From Lachnospiraceae bacterium (GTDB lineage Bacteria; Bacillota; Clostridia; Lachnospirales; Lachnospiraceae), in assembly GCA_017445585.1 (NCBI GenBank), contig JAFSTX010000046.1, forward strand, positions 1 to 64,000: DNA of 64,000 bases, given 5' to 3'. Both the position numbers and the translations under genes were made by a program. Under the pieces are notes generated by a model. The model made no database searches, was not told where the DNA came from, and was given only the letters and a program-made list of their open reading frames with translations. Of this stretch, positions 6,701 to 15,637 are shown one piece after another (the stretch's first letter is position 1; each line of letters starts with the position of its first letter).

Positions 6701-7780
6701 ATGTCAGAAGTTAGTGAAAAGATCGAAGAGGTCAAAGAAGCAGTAGCCGAGAAGGCAGCCGAGGTGAAGGAAGCAGTAGCCGAGAAGGTTGCCGAGGCTA
6801 AGGAAGCCGTAGCTGAGCAGGTCGCAGAGCTCAAAGAAGCCGCGCCCGAGAAGCTCGCCGAGGCCAAGGAAGCCGTAGCCGGGAAGGTTGCGGAAGTCAA
6901 GGAAGCCGCGCCCGAGAAGCTCGCTGAGGTAAAGGAAGCCGTAGCCGAAGCAGTCGCCGAGGCTAAGGAAAACGTGGCAGAGAAGGCGGAGGAAGTCAAG
7001 GAAGCTGCAAAGGCCAAGGTCTCAGAGCCTGCAAAGGCCGAGCCCATGGAGAATTATGCAGCGGAGCTGGAGCAGTCGCTTCAGGCGGGCCCTCCCAAGA
7101 ACGACGATCCCGTATGGGACAAGTTCGAGCAGATGCTTGCGGACAAGACCATCTTTGAAGTGAAGATAGACAGTGCCGTCAAGGGCGGAGTTGTCGCCTT
7201 TGTGGACGATGTGAGAGCCTTTATCCCTGCTTCCAAGCTGGCAGCGGGATATGTCGAGAATCTCGAGGAGTACAAGGGCAAGACCATCGAAGCGATCGTC
7301 ATCACCGCCGACCGCGAGAACAAGAAGCTGGTCCTTTCCGGACGCGATGCAGCACGTATGCGCAGAGATGAGCAGCGCGCCGCCGCTCAGGCAAAGATCG
7401 AGCTCGATGCTGTCCTCGAAGGCAAGGTCGAGTCTCTCAAGGACTACGGTGCATTCGTGGATCTCGGAGACGGAGTATCGGGTCTCGTTCACGTATCCCA
7501 GATCAGCTACAAGAGAGTCGAGAAGCCCGCTGACGTCCTCAAAGAGGGAGATACTGTCAAGGTCAAGGTCATCGGTATCAAGGACGGCAAGATCAGCCTC
7601 AGCATGAAGGCTCTGGAGGAGGCGCCCAAGCGTGCTCCGCGCGAGGATCGTCCTGAGCGTTCCGATCGCCCCGAGAGAGGCGAGCGCCGCGGCCGCAGAG
7701 AAGAGAAGCAGGAGTACACCGAGAAGGAGAAAGCCACCACGAGCATGGCGGATCTCCTCGCCGGGATCAAGCTTGACTGA
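6701..7780 (+). CDS. S1 RNA-binding domain protein with nine 11-residue helical repeats
   Basis: A 359-residue protein in three parts. Residues 10-108 are nine tandem 11-residue repeats (type EVKEAVAEKVA), predicting one long amphipathic helix of charged and alanine faces. Residues about 145-215 form a degenerate S1-like domain containing VAFVDDVRAFIPASKL. Residues about 225-300 form a good S1 domain with GKVESLKDYGAFVDLG and GLVHVSQIS. The tail is Arg/Glu-rich (PERSDRPERGERRG) and ends in MADLLAGIKLD. S1 domains bind RNA; in Clostridia such small S1 proteins are usually annotated as S1-like or YugI-like without a proven role. A function in translation or RNA handling is inferred. It has its own promoter and a GGGAGG ribosome site. 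Confidence 0.85.
   Translation: MSEVSEKIEEVKEAVAEKAAEVKEAVAEKVAEAKEAVAEQVAELKEAAPEKLAEAKEAVAGKVAEVKEAAPEKLAEVKEAVAEAVAEAKENVAEKAEEVKEAAKAKVSEPAKAEPMENYAAELEQSLQAGPPKNDDPVWDKFEQMLADKTIFEVKIDSAVKGGVVAFVDDVRAFIPASKLAAGYVENLEEYKGKTIEAIVITADRENKKLVLSGRDAARMRRDEQRAAAQAKIELDAVLEGKVESLKDYGAFVDLGDGVSGLVHVSQISYKRVEKPADVLKEGDTVKVKVIGIKDGKISLSMKALEEAPKRAPREDRPERSDRPERGERRGRREEKQEYTEKEKATTSMADLLAGIKLD
6728..7024 (+). repeat. 33-bp tandem repeat coding for an 11-residue helix, nine units
   Basis: Nine in-frame 33-bp units encode residues 10-108 of the S1-domain protein. Consensus is E-[VA]-K-E-A-[VA]-[AP]-E-K-[VL]-A. The 11-residue period matches a hendecad amphipathic helix, as in LEA or apolipoprotein-like sequences. 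Confidence 0.9.
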
Positions 7781-7865
7781 TCGGACCTTTCCGCCGGTCC
7801 TGATCCGTTCCTGAAAGGTTTTCCGGGGACGGGGGCGGACGAGCCGGCGTGAGCTACCGTTTCGA

Positions 7866-7930
7866 AAATAATACAGCTCCGGGATATTGGCGCCATATAC
7901 GAAAGCGCATATCCCGGAGCTGTTTATTTT
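7866..7930. terminator. Bidirectional terminator between convergent genes
   Basis: A 15-bp perfect stem, ACAGCTCCGGGATAT (7873-7887) with ATATCCCGGAGCTGT (7909-7923), is flanked by A-rich sequence on the left and T-rich sequence on the right. It can serve both the S1 gene and the leftward transpeptidase gene. The rest of the 227-bp gap shows nothing further. Confidence 0.85.
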
Positions 7931-8007
7931 CAGAACTTGTATCTCACTTGCTGCCGCCTGATCGTCCCGGAAATTCCTTTTCAGGAACCGGATGATCCGG
8001 CGGAAAT

Positions 8008-9870
8008 TCAGTATGCCAGAGCCTTTCCGGTACGGCGGGGATCCGCCCCGGCGTGGAGTGTGCCGTCAGGTTTCTTTTCGATGCCCTGAACTCCTCCGAA
8101 ATACAGATCCAGCTTTTTGCGGGGCACGAGAGTATAGCCCATGGCTTTCAGCTCGTCCAGTGTTTCCTGAGAGAGCGCCGAGATCCCGTCCTCCTCGTAC
8201 GTGAGGGACGAATCATCCGAGGCGAATACACGCACGGTCTCGACAGCCTCCTGGATATCCAGTCCGTAGTCGATCATGCGCTGTATGACCTGGGCGATCA
8301 CCGCAAAGATCCTCGAGCCTCCCGGTGTGCCTATCGTCACGAAGGGCTCGCCCTGGGGAGTGAGCACGAGAGTGGGAGCGATGCTCGAAAGCGGCCGTTT
8401 TCCCCCTGCTACGCAGTTTACAGACTGCGGATCCGTATCAAAATCATACATTTCGTCATTGAGAATGAAGCCGCAGCCGTCTACGGCTATTTTGCTGCCG
8501 TAGAAGTCGCCTATGGTCTGAGTGCAGGTGAGCATGTTTCCGTCCTTGTCCACGACCGAGAATGAGGTCGTGGAGCTGTGTTCACCGTCCACGTCGCCGG
8601 CGGCATACGCTCCGTTGCCCTCGCTGATCTCAGAAGCCCGCCTGGAGGCATATTCCTTGGAGGTCAGAACGTCCAGAGGCACGTCGGCAAATGCAGTGTC
8701 GGCCATGTACGCCGCCCGGTCCGCAAAGGATATCTTGGTCGCCTCGGCGAGCAGATGAACGTACTGCGCGGAGTTGACGCCGATGGAACTCATATCGTAG
8801 TTTTCCAGTATATTAAGGATCTCGATCAGGTGCGTGCCTCCTGAGGATGAAGGAGGAAGAGCATATATCCTGTAGTCTCTGTATGTGGATTCGAGGGGCT
8901 CGCGCTTTTCGACGCGGTAGGAAGCCAGATCATCCAGGCTCATTTTTCCGTCGTATTTCGTGACCGCAGCGATGATCGCGTCGGCCACCTTGCCGCTGTA
9001 GAAAGCCTCAGGGCCGTTCTCGGCGATCAGACGGTATGTCTTGGCCAGGTCGGGGTTCTGAATCGTGGAATTTGTCTCGGGTGGGAAGCCGAAATCGTCC
9101 AGATAATATGCCGAGAGTTCATCCATGACTGATATTTCGGAAAGTTCGTCCTGAGAAGAGCTTTGCATCGTAGGCGTTACGAAGTAGCCATCCTCGGCAT
9201 ATCCTATCGCGGCTTCCATTAGCTCTGCCCGGGAGAGAGCTCCGCTGCCAAGGCTCTCCAGCGCTTCCTCCCAGCCTGCGACAAAGCCGGGAACGCCGAC
9301 AGCCAGACCTCCGAGGCGGTTGAGCTGAGAATAGACCGAGGTCATCTCATTTCCTTTTTTATCGATATAATGCTTCATCTGACCGTCTTCGTCCAGCCAG
9401 TCGTATGGTGTAGCCTCTGCAGGAGCGATCTCTCGGAAATCAAGCATGGTTATTTCGCCTGTGGACGCATCAAAGTAGGTGATGAATCCGCCTCCGCCGA
9501 TGCCTGAGGTAAACGGCTCGACGACGCCGAGCGTGTATGCCACGGCATATCCGGCATCCGCCGCGTTGCCGCCGGCTTTCAGGATATCCAGACCGGCCTT
9601 TGTGGCGTACCAGCTCGTGGAAGATACAGCCCCCTGCATGCCCGCGGCGTCGCGGTCAGTCAGTATTGTCTGACCGTACCTGTCGTAGGGCAGCCATACT
9701 CCGTCAGCGGCATCCGCAGATGCTTCGGTCTGCGTATCCTCGGAAATCTGCGTATCCGCGGAATTTGGCGGCTCTGTCTGGGGACCGGGGTCTATGTACG
9801 GACCTCCTCCGCAGCCTGTCAGCGCCAGCAGGAGACAAGCTGTCAAAATGAGAGAAAACAGTCTTTTCAT
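8008..9870 (-). CDS. ggt: Gamma-glutamyltranspeptidase lipoprotein (first copy)
   Basis: A 620-residue Ntn-hydrolase of the GGT family. The enzyme is made as a precursor, cleaves itself before a threonine, and then cleaves or transfers gamma-glutamyl groups. The catalytic threonine is predicted as Thr434, in STTSFSVVD; the usual TTH is TTS here. The signal MKRLFSLILTACLLLALTGC ends in a lipobox, so it should be anchored outside the membrane. A short Thr/Asp/Ser-rich linker follows, and GIGGGGFITYFD marks the N-terminal subunit. A start 30 bases upstream is possible, but the AAGGAGG site lies eight bases before the ATG at 9870. It is divergent from a second GGT gene. Acting on extracellular gamma-glutamyl peptides or poly-gamma-glutamate is inferred from the pgs genes downstream. 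Confidence 0.92.
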   Translation of the reverse strand: MKRLFSLILTACLLLALTGCGGGPYIDPGPQTEPPNSADTQISEDTQTEASADAADGVWLPYDRYGQTILTDRDAAGMQGAVSSTSWYATKAGLDILKAGGNAADAGYAVAYTLGVVEPFTSGIGGGGFITYFDASTGEITMLDFREIAPAEATPYDWLDEDGQMKHYIDKKGNEMTSVYSQLNRLGGLAVGVPGFVAGWEEALESLGSGALSRAELMEAAIGYAEDGYFVTPTMQSSSQDELSEISVMDELSAYYLDDFGFPPETNSTIQNPDLAKTYRLIAENGPEAFYSGKVADAIIAAVTKYDGKMSLDDLASYRVEKREPLESTYRDYRIYALPPSSSGGTHLIEILNILENYDMSSIGVNSAQYVHLLAEATKISFADRAAYMADTAFADVPLDVLTSKEYASRRASEISEGNGAYAAGDVDGEHSSTTSFSVVDKDGNMLTCTQTIGDFYGSKIAVDGCGFILNDEMYDFDTDPQSVNCVAGGKRPLSSIAPTLVLTPQGEPFVTIGTPGGSRIFAVIAQVIQRMIDYGLDIQEAVETVRVFASDDSSLTYEEDGISALSQETLDELKAMGYTLVPRKKLDLYFGGVQGIEKKPDGTLHAGADPRRTGKALAY

Positions 9871-10145
9871 CAGGAAATCCTCCTTGGAGATATGGCTCAA
9901 TTCTATTCCTTAAAATGTAAAAAATCAAACCTGGGCGCGCGTCAGAGAGCACTAATTTGTTTTGGAAACATTATCAATTAGTTTTTTAATAAAATAAAGT
10001 GTTGCAGAAAGTTTTTTTTGTTTGCAAGAAAAGAAGAAAATACCGGAACATGCTCTTTATTTTTCGGGGATTGAGTTGTAAAATTATGACAATTTCTTAT
10101 GTAAACAATGAGTATTACTGATAAAAAGCGCTCAAAGGAGAATTC
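9871..10145. other. AT-rich intergenic region between divergent GGT genes
   Basis: A 275-base gap, much richer in A and T than its surroundings. It must contain promoters for both GGT genes. I could not settle on a convincing -35/-10 pair in either direction; GATAAT at 9970-9975 on the minus strand is the best -10 candidate. No gene or RNA is seen. Confidence 0.5.
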
Positions 10146-11999
10146 ATGAAAAAAGCAGTTAAGATACTGAGCCTGATACTGGTTCTGACGATGATTCTTT
10201 CTTCGGTCGGCTGCGGTAAAGATACCTCTTCCGAAGCGCCTGAGACGCAGAGCCAGGCTTCGGATACCACTGCTGCGGAGGAACCCTCGTCGCAGCAGGC
10301 TGCTCCCGCCGGAGCATATGAAGGCGATGAATTCAACAACGGTGCAGTCGGAGAGACCGCCTGCGTATCCAGCTACAGCGAGCTCACCTCCCAGGTCGGC
10401 ATTGATATCATGAAGGCGGGCGGAAACGCGGTAGATGCCGCGGTCGCCACGATCTTTGCGGTAGGAGTCTGCGAGCCTCATCACAGCGGTATAGGCGGCA
10501 GCGGACTTATGACGATATATCTCGCGGATGAGGACAGATACACCACCATCGAGTATCTGGAGACGATCCCGGCGAACGTGACCGCGAGCTATTATAACAA
10601 AGCCCAGTACGTCAAGACCGCGCGTGCTGCCGGAGTTCCCGGACAGGTAAAAGGTCTGGCTTATGCTCTGGAAAAATACGGCACCATGACCCTTGCGCAG
10701 GTCCTCGAACCCGTGATAAAGATCGCCAGAGAGGGATTTGTCCTTGATTCTGTGGCTGCGGGCGCTATCGCCGACGGCTACACGGAATTCAACAAAGAAG
10801 GCTACGAATACCTCTTTGAGCTTTTTACAAACGACGGTTTCCCCTACAGTGCAGGTGATACGTACAAAAACGAAGACCTGGCAAATACGCTCCAGATCAT
10901 CGCCGACAAGGGCGCAGATGCCTTTTATACCGGTGAGATAGCAGAGAAGATCGTCGCCGGCATGAAGGAAGCCGGGGCCGCCATCTCCATGGAGGATCTG
11001 GCAAACTACAGATGCGTGGAGAGAGAACCGCTCACCACGGAATACTACGGAAACAAGATCTATACGGTTTCCAATCCGTCCAACGGCGGAGTGCTTCTGC
11101 TCGGAGCGCTGAACATTATGGAGGAAGCCGATATAAAGCAGTACGAGCAGGGCTCGCTGGACTACTGGAAGGTCTTCAATGAGTCGGTCCGTCTTTCAAA
11201 CAAGGACGCATATACTTATTCGGGCGATCCCGATTTCTACGATATGCCGCTCGACGTACTTGTGTCAAAGGAGCACGCAAAGGAACGCTTCGCGCTCATG
11301 AACATGCAGGCGTGTCTCTATCCCGTACCCGGCTCCGATCTGCCTATGGCCAGGAAGGATACGAAGGCTGCCGCCGGAGTGGATGAGGAGACTCTCGATC
11401 AGGGCGGCTGCACCACTCATATCGCAGTCGTGGACGGCGCCGGCAACGTAGTATCCAGCACGAATACCGTAGGATATTCATGGGGCTGCTACTATGCGAC
11501 TCCCGGGCTCGGCTTCGTCTATAACAACCATCTGAACAACGTCAGCTGGACGAATGCCGACAGCCCCGACTACTTCGCAGATGCCGGCAAGAAGGTCCGT
11601 TCGACCATGACTCCCACCATCGTGGCAGATGCAGACGGCAAGCCTATCATGGCGGTCGGCTCGCCCGGTTCTACGGTCATCCCTCCGGTCATCGCCTCCG
11701 TCATCAATAACGTAACGTTATACGGCATGAATCCCCAGGAGGCGATCAATATGCCCAGGGCATTCACGATCGACCGTGATACGACAAACGGTCCTCTGAC
11801 GGATCTGACCGCCGAGTCCGGACGCCTGGACCGTGCGATGCTCCGCCAGCTCGAAGTCTTTGGCTACTCCGTCATAGACGGTATAAACGATTACGCCCAG
11901 GTCTGCGGCGGTGTCGCCGCGATCTACATCGACAGGGCCGCCGGACTGCTCTACGGAGCCGGAGACCCGAGACGCGACTACAAGGCCGTGGCTTACTAA
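10146..11999 (+). CDS. ggt: Gamma-glutamyltranspeptidase lipoprotein (second copy)
   Basis: A 617-residue GGT family protein. The signal peptide ends in a lipobox (LSSVGC, cysteine at about residue 23), followed by a Ser/Thr/Gln/Ala linker. The predicted autocleavage and catalytic residue is Thr423 in GGCTTHIAVVD. GIGGSGLMTIY, GSPGSTVIPPV and the C-terminal GAGDPRRDYKAVAY are family features. It shares architecture with the divergent copy but little local sequence, and it keeps the standard TTH motif. An AAAGGAG ribosome site precedes ATG 10146. It probably starts the rightward envelope operon leading to the DUF6305-like gene. Degradation or remodelling of gamma-glutamyl polymers is inferred from context; glutathione is another possible substrate. 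Confidence 0.93.
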   Translation: MKKAVKILSLILVLTMILSSVGCGKDTSSEAPETQSQASDTTAAEEPSSQQAAPAGAYEGDEFNNGAVGETACVSSYSELTSQVGIDIMKAGGNAVDAAVATIFAVGVCEPHHSGIGGSGLMTIYLADEDRYTTIEYLETIPANVTASYYNKAQYVKTARAAGVPGQVKGLAYALEKYGTMTLAQVLEPVIKIAREGFVLDSVAAGAIADGYTEFNKEGYEYLFELFTNDGFPYSAGDTYKNEDLANTLQIIADKGADAFYTGEIAEKIVAGMKEAGAAISMEDLANYRCVEREPLTTEYYGNKIYTVSNPSNGGVLLLGALNIMEEADIKQYEQGSLDYWKVFNESVRLSNKDAYTYSGDPDFYDMPLDVLVSKEHAKERFALMNMQACLYPVPGSDLPMARKDTKAAAGVDEETLDQGGCTTHIAVVDGAGNVVSSTNTVGYSWGCYYATPGLGFVYNNHLNNVSWTNADSPDYFADAGKKVRSTMTPTIVADADGKPIMAVGSPGSTVIPPVIASVINNVTLYGMNPQEAINMPRAFTIDRDTTNGPLTDLTAESGRLDRAMLRQLEVFGYSVIDGINDYAQVCGGVAAIYIDRAAGLLYGAGDPRRDYKAVAY

Positions 12000-12068
12000 A
12001 AGATCCGTGCGGCTTCCTGCCGCTGGAGATAGATCAGTTTTTACATCATGTTTTTATAGGAGGAAAAA

Positions 12069-12782
12069 ATGATGAAAAAGTTATTTGCGGTCCTTATGGC
12101 TGCACTTATGGTTCTGAGCGTTGCCGCCTGTGGCGGTTCCGACGCTTCTCAGGCACCCGCTGACACTCAGGCACCTGCCGATACCCAGGCACCCGCCGAT
12201 ACCCAGGCGCCCGATGACACTCAGGCCTCTGCCGATGCGGCTTACGCTTATCCTGCCTGTGACGACGCCAATCCCGTCGTAGAGCTCAACGGTACCTTTG
12301 ACAAGACTCTGGTCAAGGAAGGCTACGCGGTCACCTCTATCGGTCAGTCTGCCGATATCGATGTCGCTGCCAAGCTTCTCGACAAAGCCGGCGTCACCTA
12401 TACCAGCGACACGCATCTTGCTGCCGACGCTCTGGACGGAGTAGGGACTCTGTTCATCGCAGCCGGCGCTTCCACAAAGGGACTCGGTCAGGCCGGTATC
12501 TCCGCTGACGAAGAGATCGCCCGCGCAAACGAAATCTTCAAGGCCTGCGACGAGAAGGGCATCACTGTCATCCTGCTTCATCTGGGCGGAAGCGCACGCC
12601 GCGGTTCCCTGTCTGATCAGTTCACCGATCTTGTCATGGCAGCCGCCGATTACATGATCGTAGTGGAAGAGGGCAATCAGGACGGGTACTTCACGGACTA
12701 TGCCGCAGCGAACAACATCCCGATCGCACTTGTAAAGAGCATGTCCACCGCTACCACTCCCGTTGGAGCTCTGTTCAACTAA
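12069..12782 (+). CDS. DUF6305-like lipoprotein with hexapeptide linker
   Basis: A 237-residue predicted lipoprotein with signal MMKKLFAVLMAALMVLSVAAC and lipobox VAAC. A linker of repeated QAPADT hexapeptides (about residues 28-55) places the globular domain away from the membrane. The domain (about 65-237) appears alpha/beta: DVAAKLLDKAGV, TLFIAAGASTKGLG, GITVILLHLGGSARRG and ADYMIVVEEGNQDGYF. It resembles DUF6305 proteins from memory; this family has no established function. It is followed by a terminator and then a TRAP-type permease, so a role as extracytoplasmic substrate-handling partner is possible but unproven. The start could equally be the second ATG. Confidence 0.65.
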   Translation: MMKKLFAVLMAALMVLSVAACGGSDASQAPADTQAPADTQAPADTQAPDDTQASADAAYAYPACDDANPVVELNGTFDKTLVKEGYAVTSIGQSADIDVAAKLLDKAGVTYTSDTHLAADALDGVGTLFIAAGASTKGLGQAGISADEEIARANEIFKACDEKGITVILLHLGGSARRGSLSDQFTDLVMAAADYMIVVEEGNQDGYFTDYAAANNIPIALVKSMSTATTPVGALFN

Positions 12783-12790
12783 GACACGGC

Positions 12791-12831
12791 AGAGAGCGGT
12801 TTTGCCATTCAGCGAAGCCGCTCTCTTTTTT
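12791..12831 (+). terminator. Internal terminator between the DUF6305-like and TRAP genes
   Basis: AGAGAGCGG (12791-12799) pairs with CCGCTCTCT (12818-12826), followed by a T-run. It would reduce read-through from the GGT/DUF6305-like genes into the permease. No clear promoter follows. Confidence 0.75.
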
Positions 12832-12884
12832 CGTTTTCATGAACTGGCGGTGCATAGCTCCGCATTGATTAAGGAGGAACGGTT

Positions 12885-14198
12885 TTGGACCAGGAATTAA
12901 TCATCTTGCTTGTCATGCTGGGTACTTTCCTGCTGGCAAATTTCTTGCTTCACCTTCCGGTAAGTCTCGGTATGGCGCTTGGAGCCATAATGGGAGCGCT
13001 CGTCTTCGGTCTCTTCTTCGGAGGAGATATCTCTGAGCTGGGAAGACATCTTTTTGAGGGACCTTTTGCTTACCTTGATACGGTCCTCATCATAGCCACG
13101 GCAATGGTCTTTATGACGGCCATTTCCAAATCGGGAACCATGGCGGCCCTGAACAATGTCATCGTCACCAGATTCTACAAGGTCCCCGTGATCATGCTTA
13201 TTCTCCTGATGATCATCGTTATGTTCCCCGGTATGATCACAGGTTCATCCACCGCAGGTGTTCTTTCTGCAGGTGCCATTGTGGCGCCTATCCTGATACT
13301 TATGGGTGTGCCCAAAGAGAAGACCGGTGCGGTGATAGCTATAGGCGCCATCCTGGGTATGGCGGCACCGCCCGTCAACGTCCCCGCTCTGCTGATTGCA
13401 GGCGGCGTGGATATGCCCTACAGCGGATTCGAAGCGCCTTTGTTCTTTATTACTCTCATCTGCGGCATCATAGCTGTACTGATGATCTGTCTCAGGTACT
13501 GCAGGCATATCAGGATCGAGGATCTTTCCAGCGGTCTGGATCCCGAGATCAGCCGCCGCCACGGATTCAAGATCTACCTTCCGATCATAGTCCTGGCCGT
13601 GCTTCTTATCGCCTGCCGCGTATTCCCGAATGCGCTTCCGAATATCGGAATGCCTCTGACCTTCCTGATCGCTGCGGCAGTCGCGTGCTTTACCGGTGAA
13701 AAGTTTAATTTCATCAATGCCACAAAAGAGTCGCTGCGTACTACGGTCCCTGTCCTTGGCAAACTGATGGGTGTAGGTATGTTCATCCAGATCCTTACGC
13801 TTACCGGCGCCCGCGGCTGGATCGTGGGCAGCTGCATAGAGATGTCGGCCATAGAGGGCATAGGCATGGTCCTGCTCTTTATCGCCATCGCGGTGGCCTG
13901 CCCTGCCTTCGGCGCCGTTTCCTCCTACGGTTCCGCGTCAGTCCTGGGCGTGCCGTTCCTGCTTATCCTTATCGATCATTTTCCTAACGGCCAGGTGGTC
14001 ATGGCGGCCGCTCTTTCCTGTATCGTCTGTGTTGGCGACCTGATGCCGCCTACGGCGCTCGCGGGAAACTATGCCGCTGCTCTCGTTGAAGAAAAGTATT
14101 CAAAGGTCCTCAGACACTGCGCCGTTCCCGCGCTTATTACGATTGTACTCAGCCTCATAGTGATCATCTTTTCTGAGACTGTGTTCTCGTTCTTATAA
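12885..14198 (+). CDS. TRAP-type large permease (DctM-like)
   Basis: A 437-residue polytopic membrane protein with about 10-12 hydrophobic segments. Typical ion-transporter features are visible: PGMITGSSTAGVLSAGAIVAP, the GAILGMAAPPVNVPALLIAGG segment with its paired prolines, and CVGDLMPPTALAGN near the C terminus. It matches DctM-type large subunits of TRAP transporters, which import acidic solutes with sodium. No standard DctQ or DctP gene is adjacent; the DUF6305-like lipoprotein and the 49-residue membrane peptide occupy those places. The TTG start at 12885 is supported by AAGGAGG ten bases upstream. Import of glutamate or gamma-glutamyl products released by the neighbours is inferred. 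Confidence 0.75.
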   Translation: MDQELIILLVMLGTFLLANFLLHLPVSLGMALGAIMGALVFGLFFGGDISELGRHLFEGPFAYLDTVLIIATAMVFMTAISKSGTMAALNNVIVTRFYKVPVIMLILLMIIVMFPGMITGSSTAGVLSAGAIVAPILILMGVPKEKTGAVIAIGAILGMAAPPVNVPALLIAGGVDMPYSGFEAPLFFITLICGIIAVLMICLRYCRHIRIEDLSSGLDPEISRRHGFKIYLPIIVLAVLLIACRVFPNALPNIGMPLTFLIAAAVACFTGEKFNFINATKESLRTTVPVLGKLMGVGMFIQILTLTGARGWIVGSCIEMSAIEGIGMVLLFIAIAVACPAFGAVSSYGSASVLGVPFLLILIDHFPNGQVVMAAALSCIVCVGDLMPPTALAGNYAAALVEEKYSKVLRHCAVPALITIVLSLIVIIFSETVFSFL

Positions 14199-14209
14199 GG
14201 AGGGGCAAA

Positions 14210-14359
14210 ATGGTAGTTACGATAATATACCTTGCAATCATAGTTTTTCTGCTGTTTTTCATAATCTGGAACATGTTCACCGAAAAGGACATCATGCTCC
14301 AGATCGATGCCGCACTGGTTATTATTCCGCTGGTGCTAAGGCTCCTGCTGATCAAATAA
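14210..14359 (+). CDS. 49-residue membrane peptide
   Basis: A short gene with a very good AAGGAGGGG ribosome site, packed tightly between its neighbours (11-12 bp on each side). The product starts MVVTIIYLAIIVFLLFFIIW, a clear membrane helix. A short charged loop (FTEKD) and a second hydrophobic stretch (about residues 34-48) follow. Spacing and ribosome site argue for a real gene. I do not recognise the family. It may be a small accessory subunit of the permease, in the position where TRAP systems normally have a small DctQ protein, but it is far shorter. Confidence 0.7.
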   Translation: MVVTIIYLAIIVFLLFFIIWNMFTEKDIMLQIDAALVIIPLVLRLLLIK

Positions 14360-14371
14360 GGAGGCGCAGAG

Positions 14372-15637
14372 ATGACATTATCCATAAAGACAAAACATAA
14401 TGTGCTGTCCGCGCTCATCCTTCTGGCTCTGGCGGCAGGCGCTATCGTATATCTGTCTCTGCAGTTCACGAGGATGTGGACGCCGGATCCCGTCTACGAG
14501 GGCAAGAACCCCAGCGTAAAAGAGGTCAGACGCCTGTCCGATTACAATGAAAACCTCAAGGGTTCAAAGGGTGATACCAATATATATGTGATCGAGGGCG
14601 ACGAGCCCGGAGACTCCATGCTGATACTCGGCGGAGTTCATGCGAATGAGCCGGCGGGAATGCTGGCCGCGGTATACCTCGTCGAAAACCTGCATCCTAA
14701 GGCAGGCACGGTCTATGTGATACCTTATACGAATGAGGCCGGCTTTACCTGCAACGATCCTCTTGAGGCCTCGCCTATGTTCTTTAGTATCGATACCCCC
14801 ACCGGACCGCGGCAGTTCCGCTTCGGAGCGCGAGTCACGAACCCGGTCTGTCAGTGGCCTGATCCGGATATCTACGTCCACGCTTCCTCCGGACAGAGAC
14901 TGGCAGGAAGTGAGACGAGAAACCTGAACCGCACATATCCCGGCCGCACGAACGGTACTTTTACCGAGCAGATCAGCTACGGTCTCGTACAGCTCATTAA
15001 GGCCGAGGATATAGCCGTCACCATCGATCTGCACGAGGCTTCGCCCGAGTACCAGACGATTAATACGACTGTGGCAGAGTCGCGCGCCATGAAGGTCGCC
15101 ACCACGGGACGATTCAATATGGACTGGGACGGCATCACGATGTCCGTGGAGCAGTCCCCGACGACCTTCCACGGCCTCTCACATATAGAGCTTGGCACCT
15201 GGACCGATACTCTGGCGCTCCTCATGGAGACCTCGAACCCTTCACAGGGACGCGAGCACGGCCTCACAGGCTCTGATCTCGTAATCTACGGCAAGGATAA
15301 GTTCTATGCCAGAGTAAAGGCCGCCGTGGGTCTGAAGGACTCCGATTACAGTGAGGAATACGGACGTCCCATACAGCAGAGAGTAGCCCGCCATATAACT
15401 GCTATCAACGCCTATGCAGCCGCTTATACCGAGGAATTCGCGAATGCCGCGGCCGCTGAGGATAAGCTGACTGCTTTTACAAGCATGGGACTCGGCGCAT
15501 CGAGCTACCCTGATTCCGACGGACATATTATCTATGAGGGCCGCAGGGGCGTCATAGATCTCGGAGAGCTTCCTTCATACGATACGCTCTGCACTGATCT
15601 CTTTGATTACCTTGCAATCCCCGAGGGGCAGAATTGA
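14372..15637 (+). CDS. Membrane-anchored AstE/AspA-type zinc hydrolase (M14 fold)
   Basis: A 421-residue protein with an N-terminal signal anchor (about residues 11-30) and an extracytoplasmic carboxypeptidase-like domain. Predicted zinc ligands are His90 and Glu93 in GGVHANEPAG and His221 in TIDLHEASP. A candidate catalytic glutamate lies in LLMETSNPSQGR. NLNRTYPG corresponds to the substrate-binding NxNR segment of the succinylglutamate desuccinylase/aspartoacylase family. These enzymes cleave amide bonds next to a carboxylate, so a gamma-glutamyl or N-acyl-glutamate substrate would fit the locus; this is inference. Ribosome site AAGGAGG. Its stop overlaps the start of the next hydrolase by one base. 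Confidence 0.8.
   Translation: MTLSIKTKHNVLSALILLALAAGAIVYLSLQFTRMWTPDPVYEGKNPSVKEVRRLSDYNENLKGSKGDTNIYVIEGDEPGDSMLILGGVHANEPAGMLAAVYLVENLHPKAGTVYVIPYTNEAGFTCNDPLEASPMFFSIDTPTGPRQFRFGARVTNPVCQWPDPDIYVHASSGQRLAGSETRNLNRTYPGRTNGTFTEQISYGLVQLIKAEDIAVTIDLHEASPEYQTINTTVAESRAMKVATTGRFNMDWDGITMSVEQSPTTFHGLSHIELGTWTDTLALLMETSNPSQGREHGLTGSDLVIYGKDKFYARVKAAVGLKDSDYSEEYGRPIQQRVARHITAINAYAAAYTEEFANAAAAEDKLTAFTSMGLGASSYPDSDGHIIYEGRRGVIDLGELPSYDTLCTDLFDYLAIPEGQN

Noticed and set aside
9871..9900. Upstream ATG for the first GGT gene
   Set aside because: It would put ten residues before a standard lipoprotein signal; the AAGGAGG site supports 9870.
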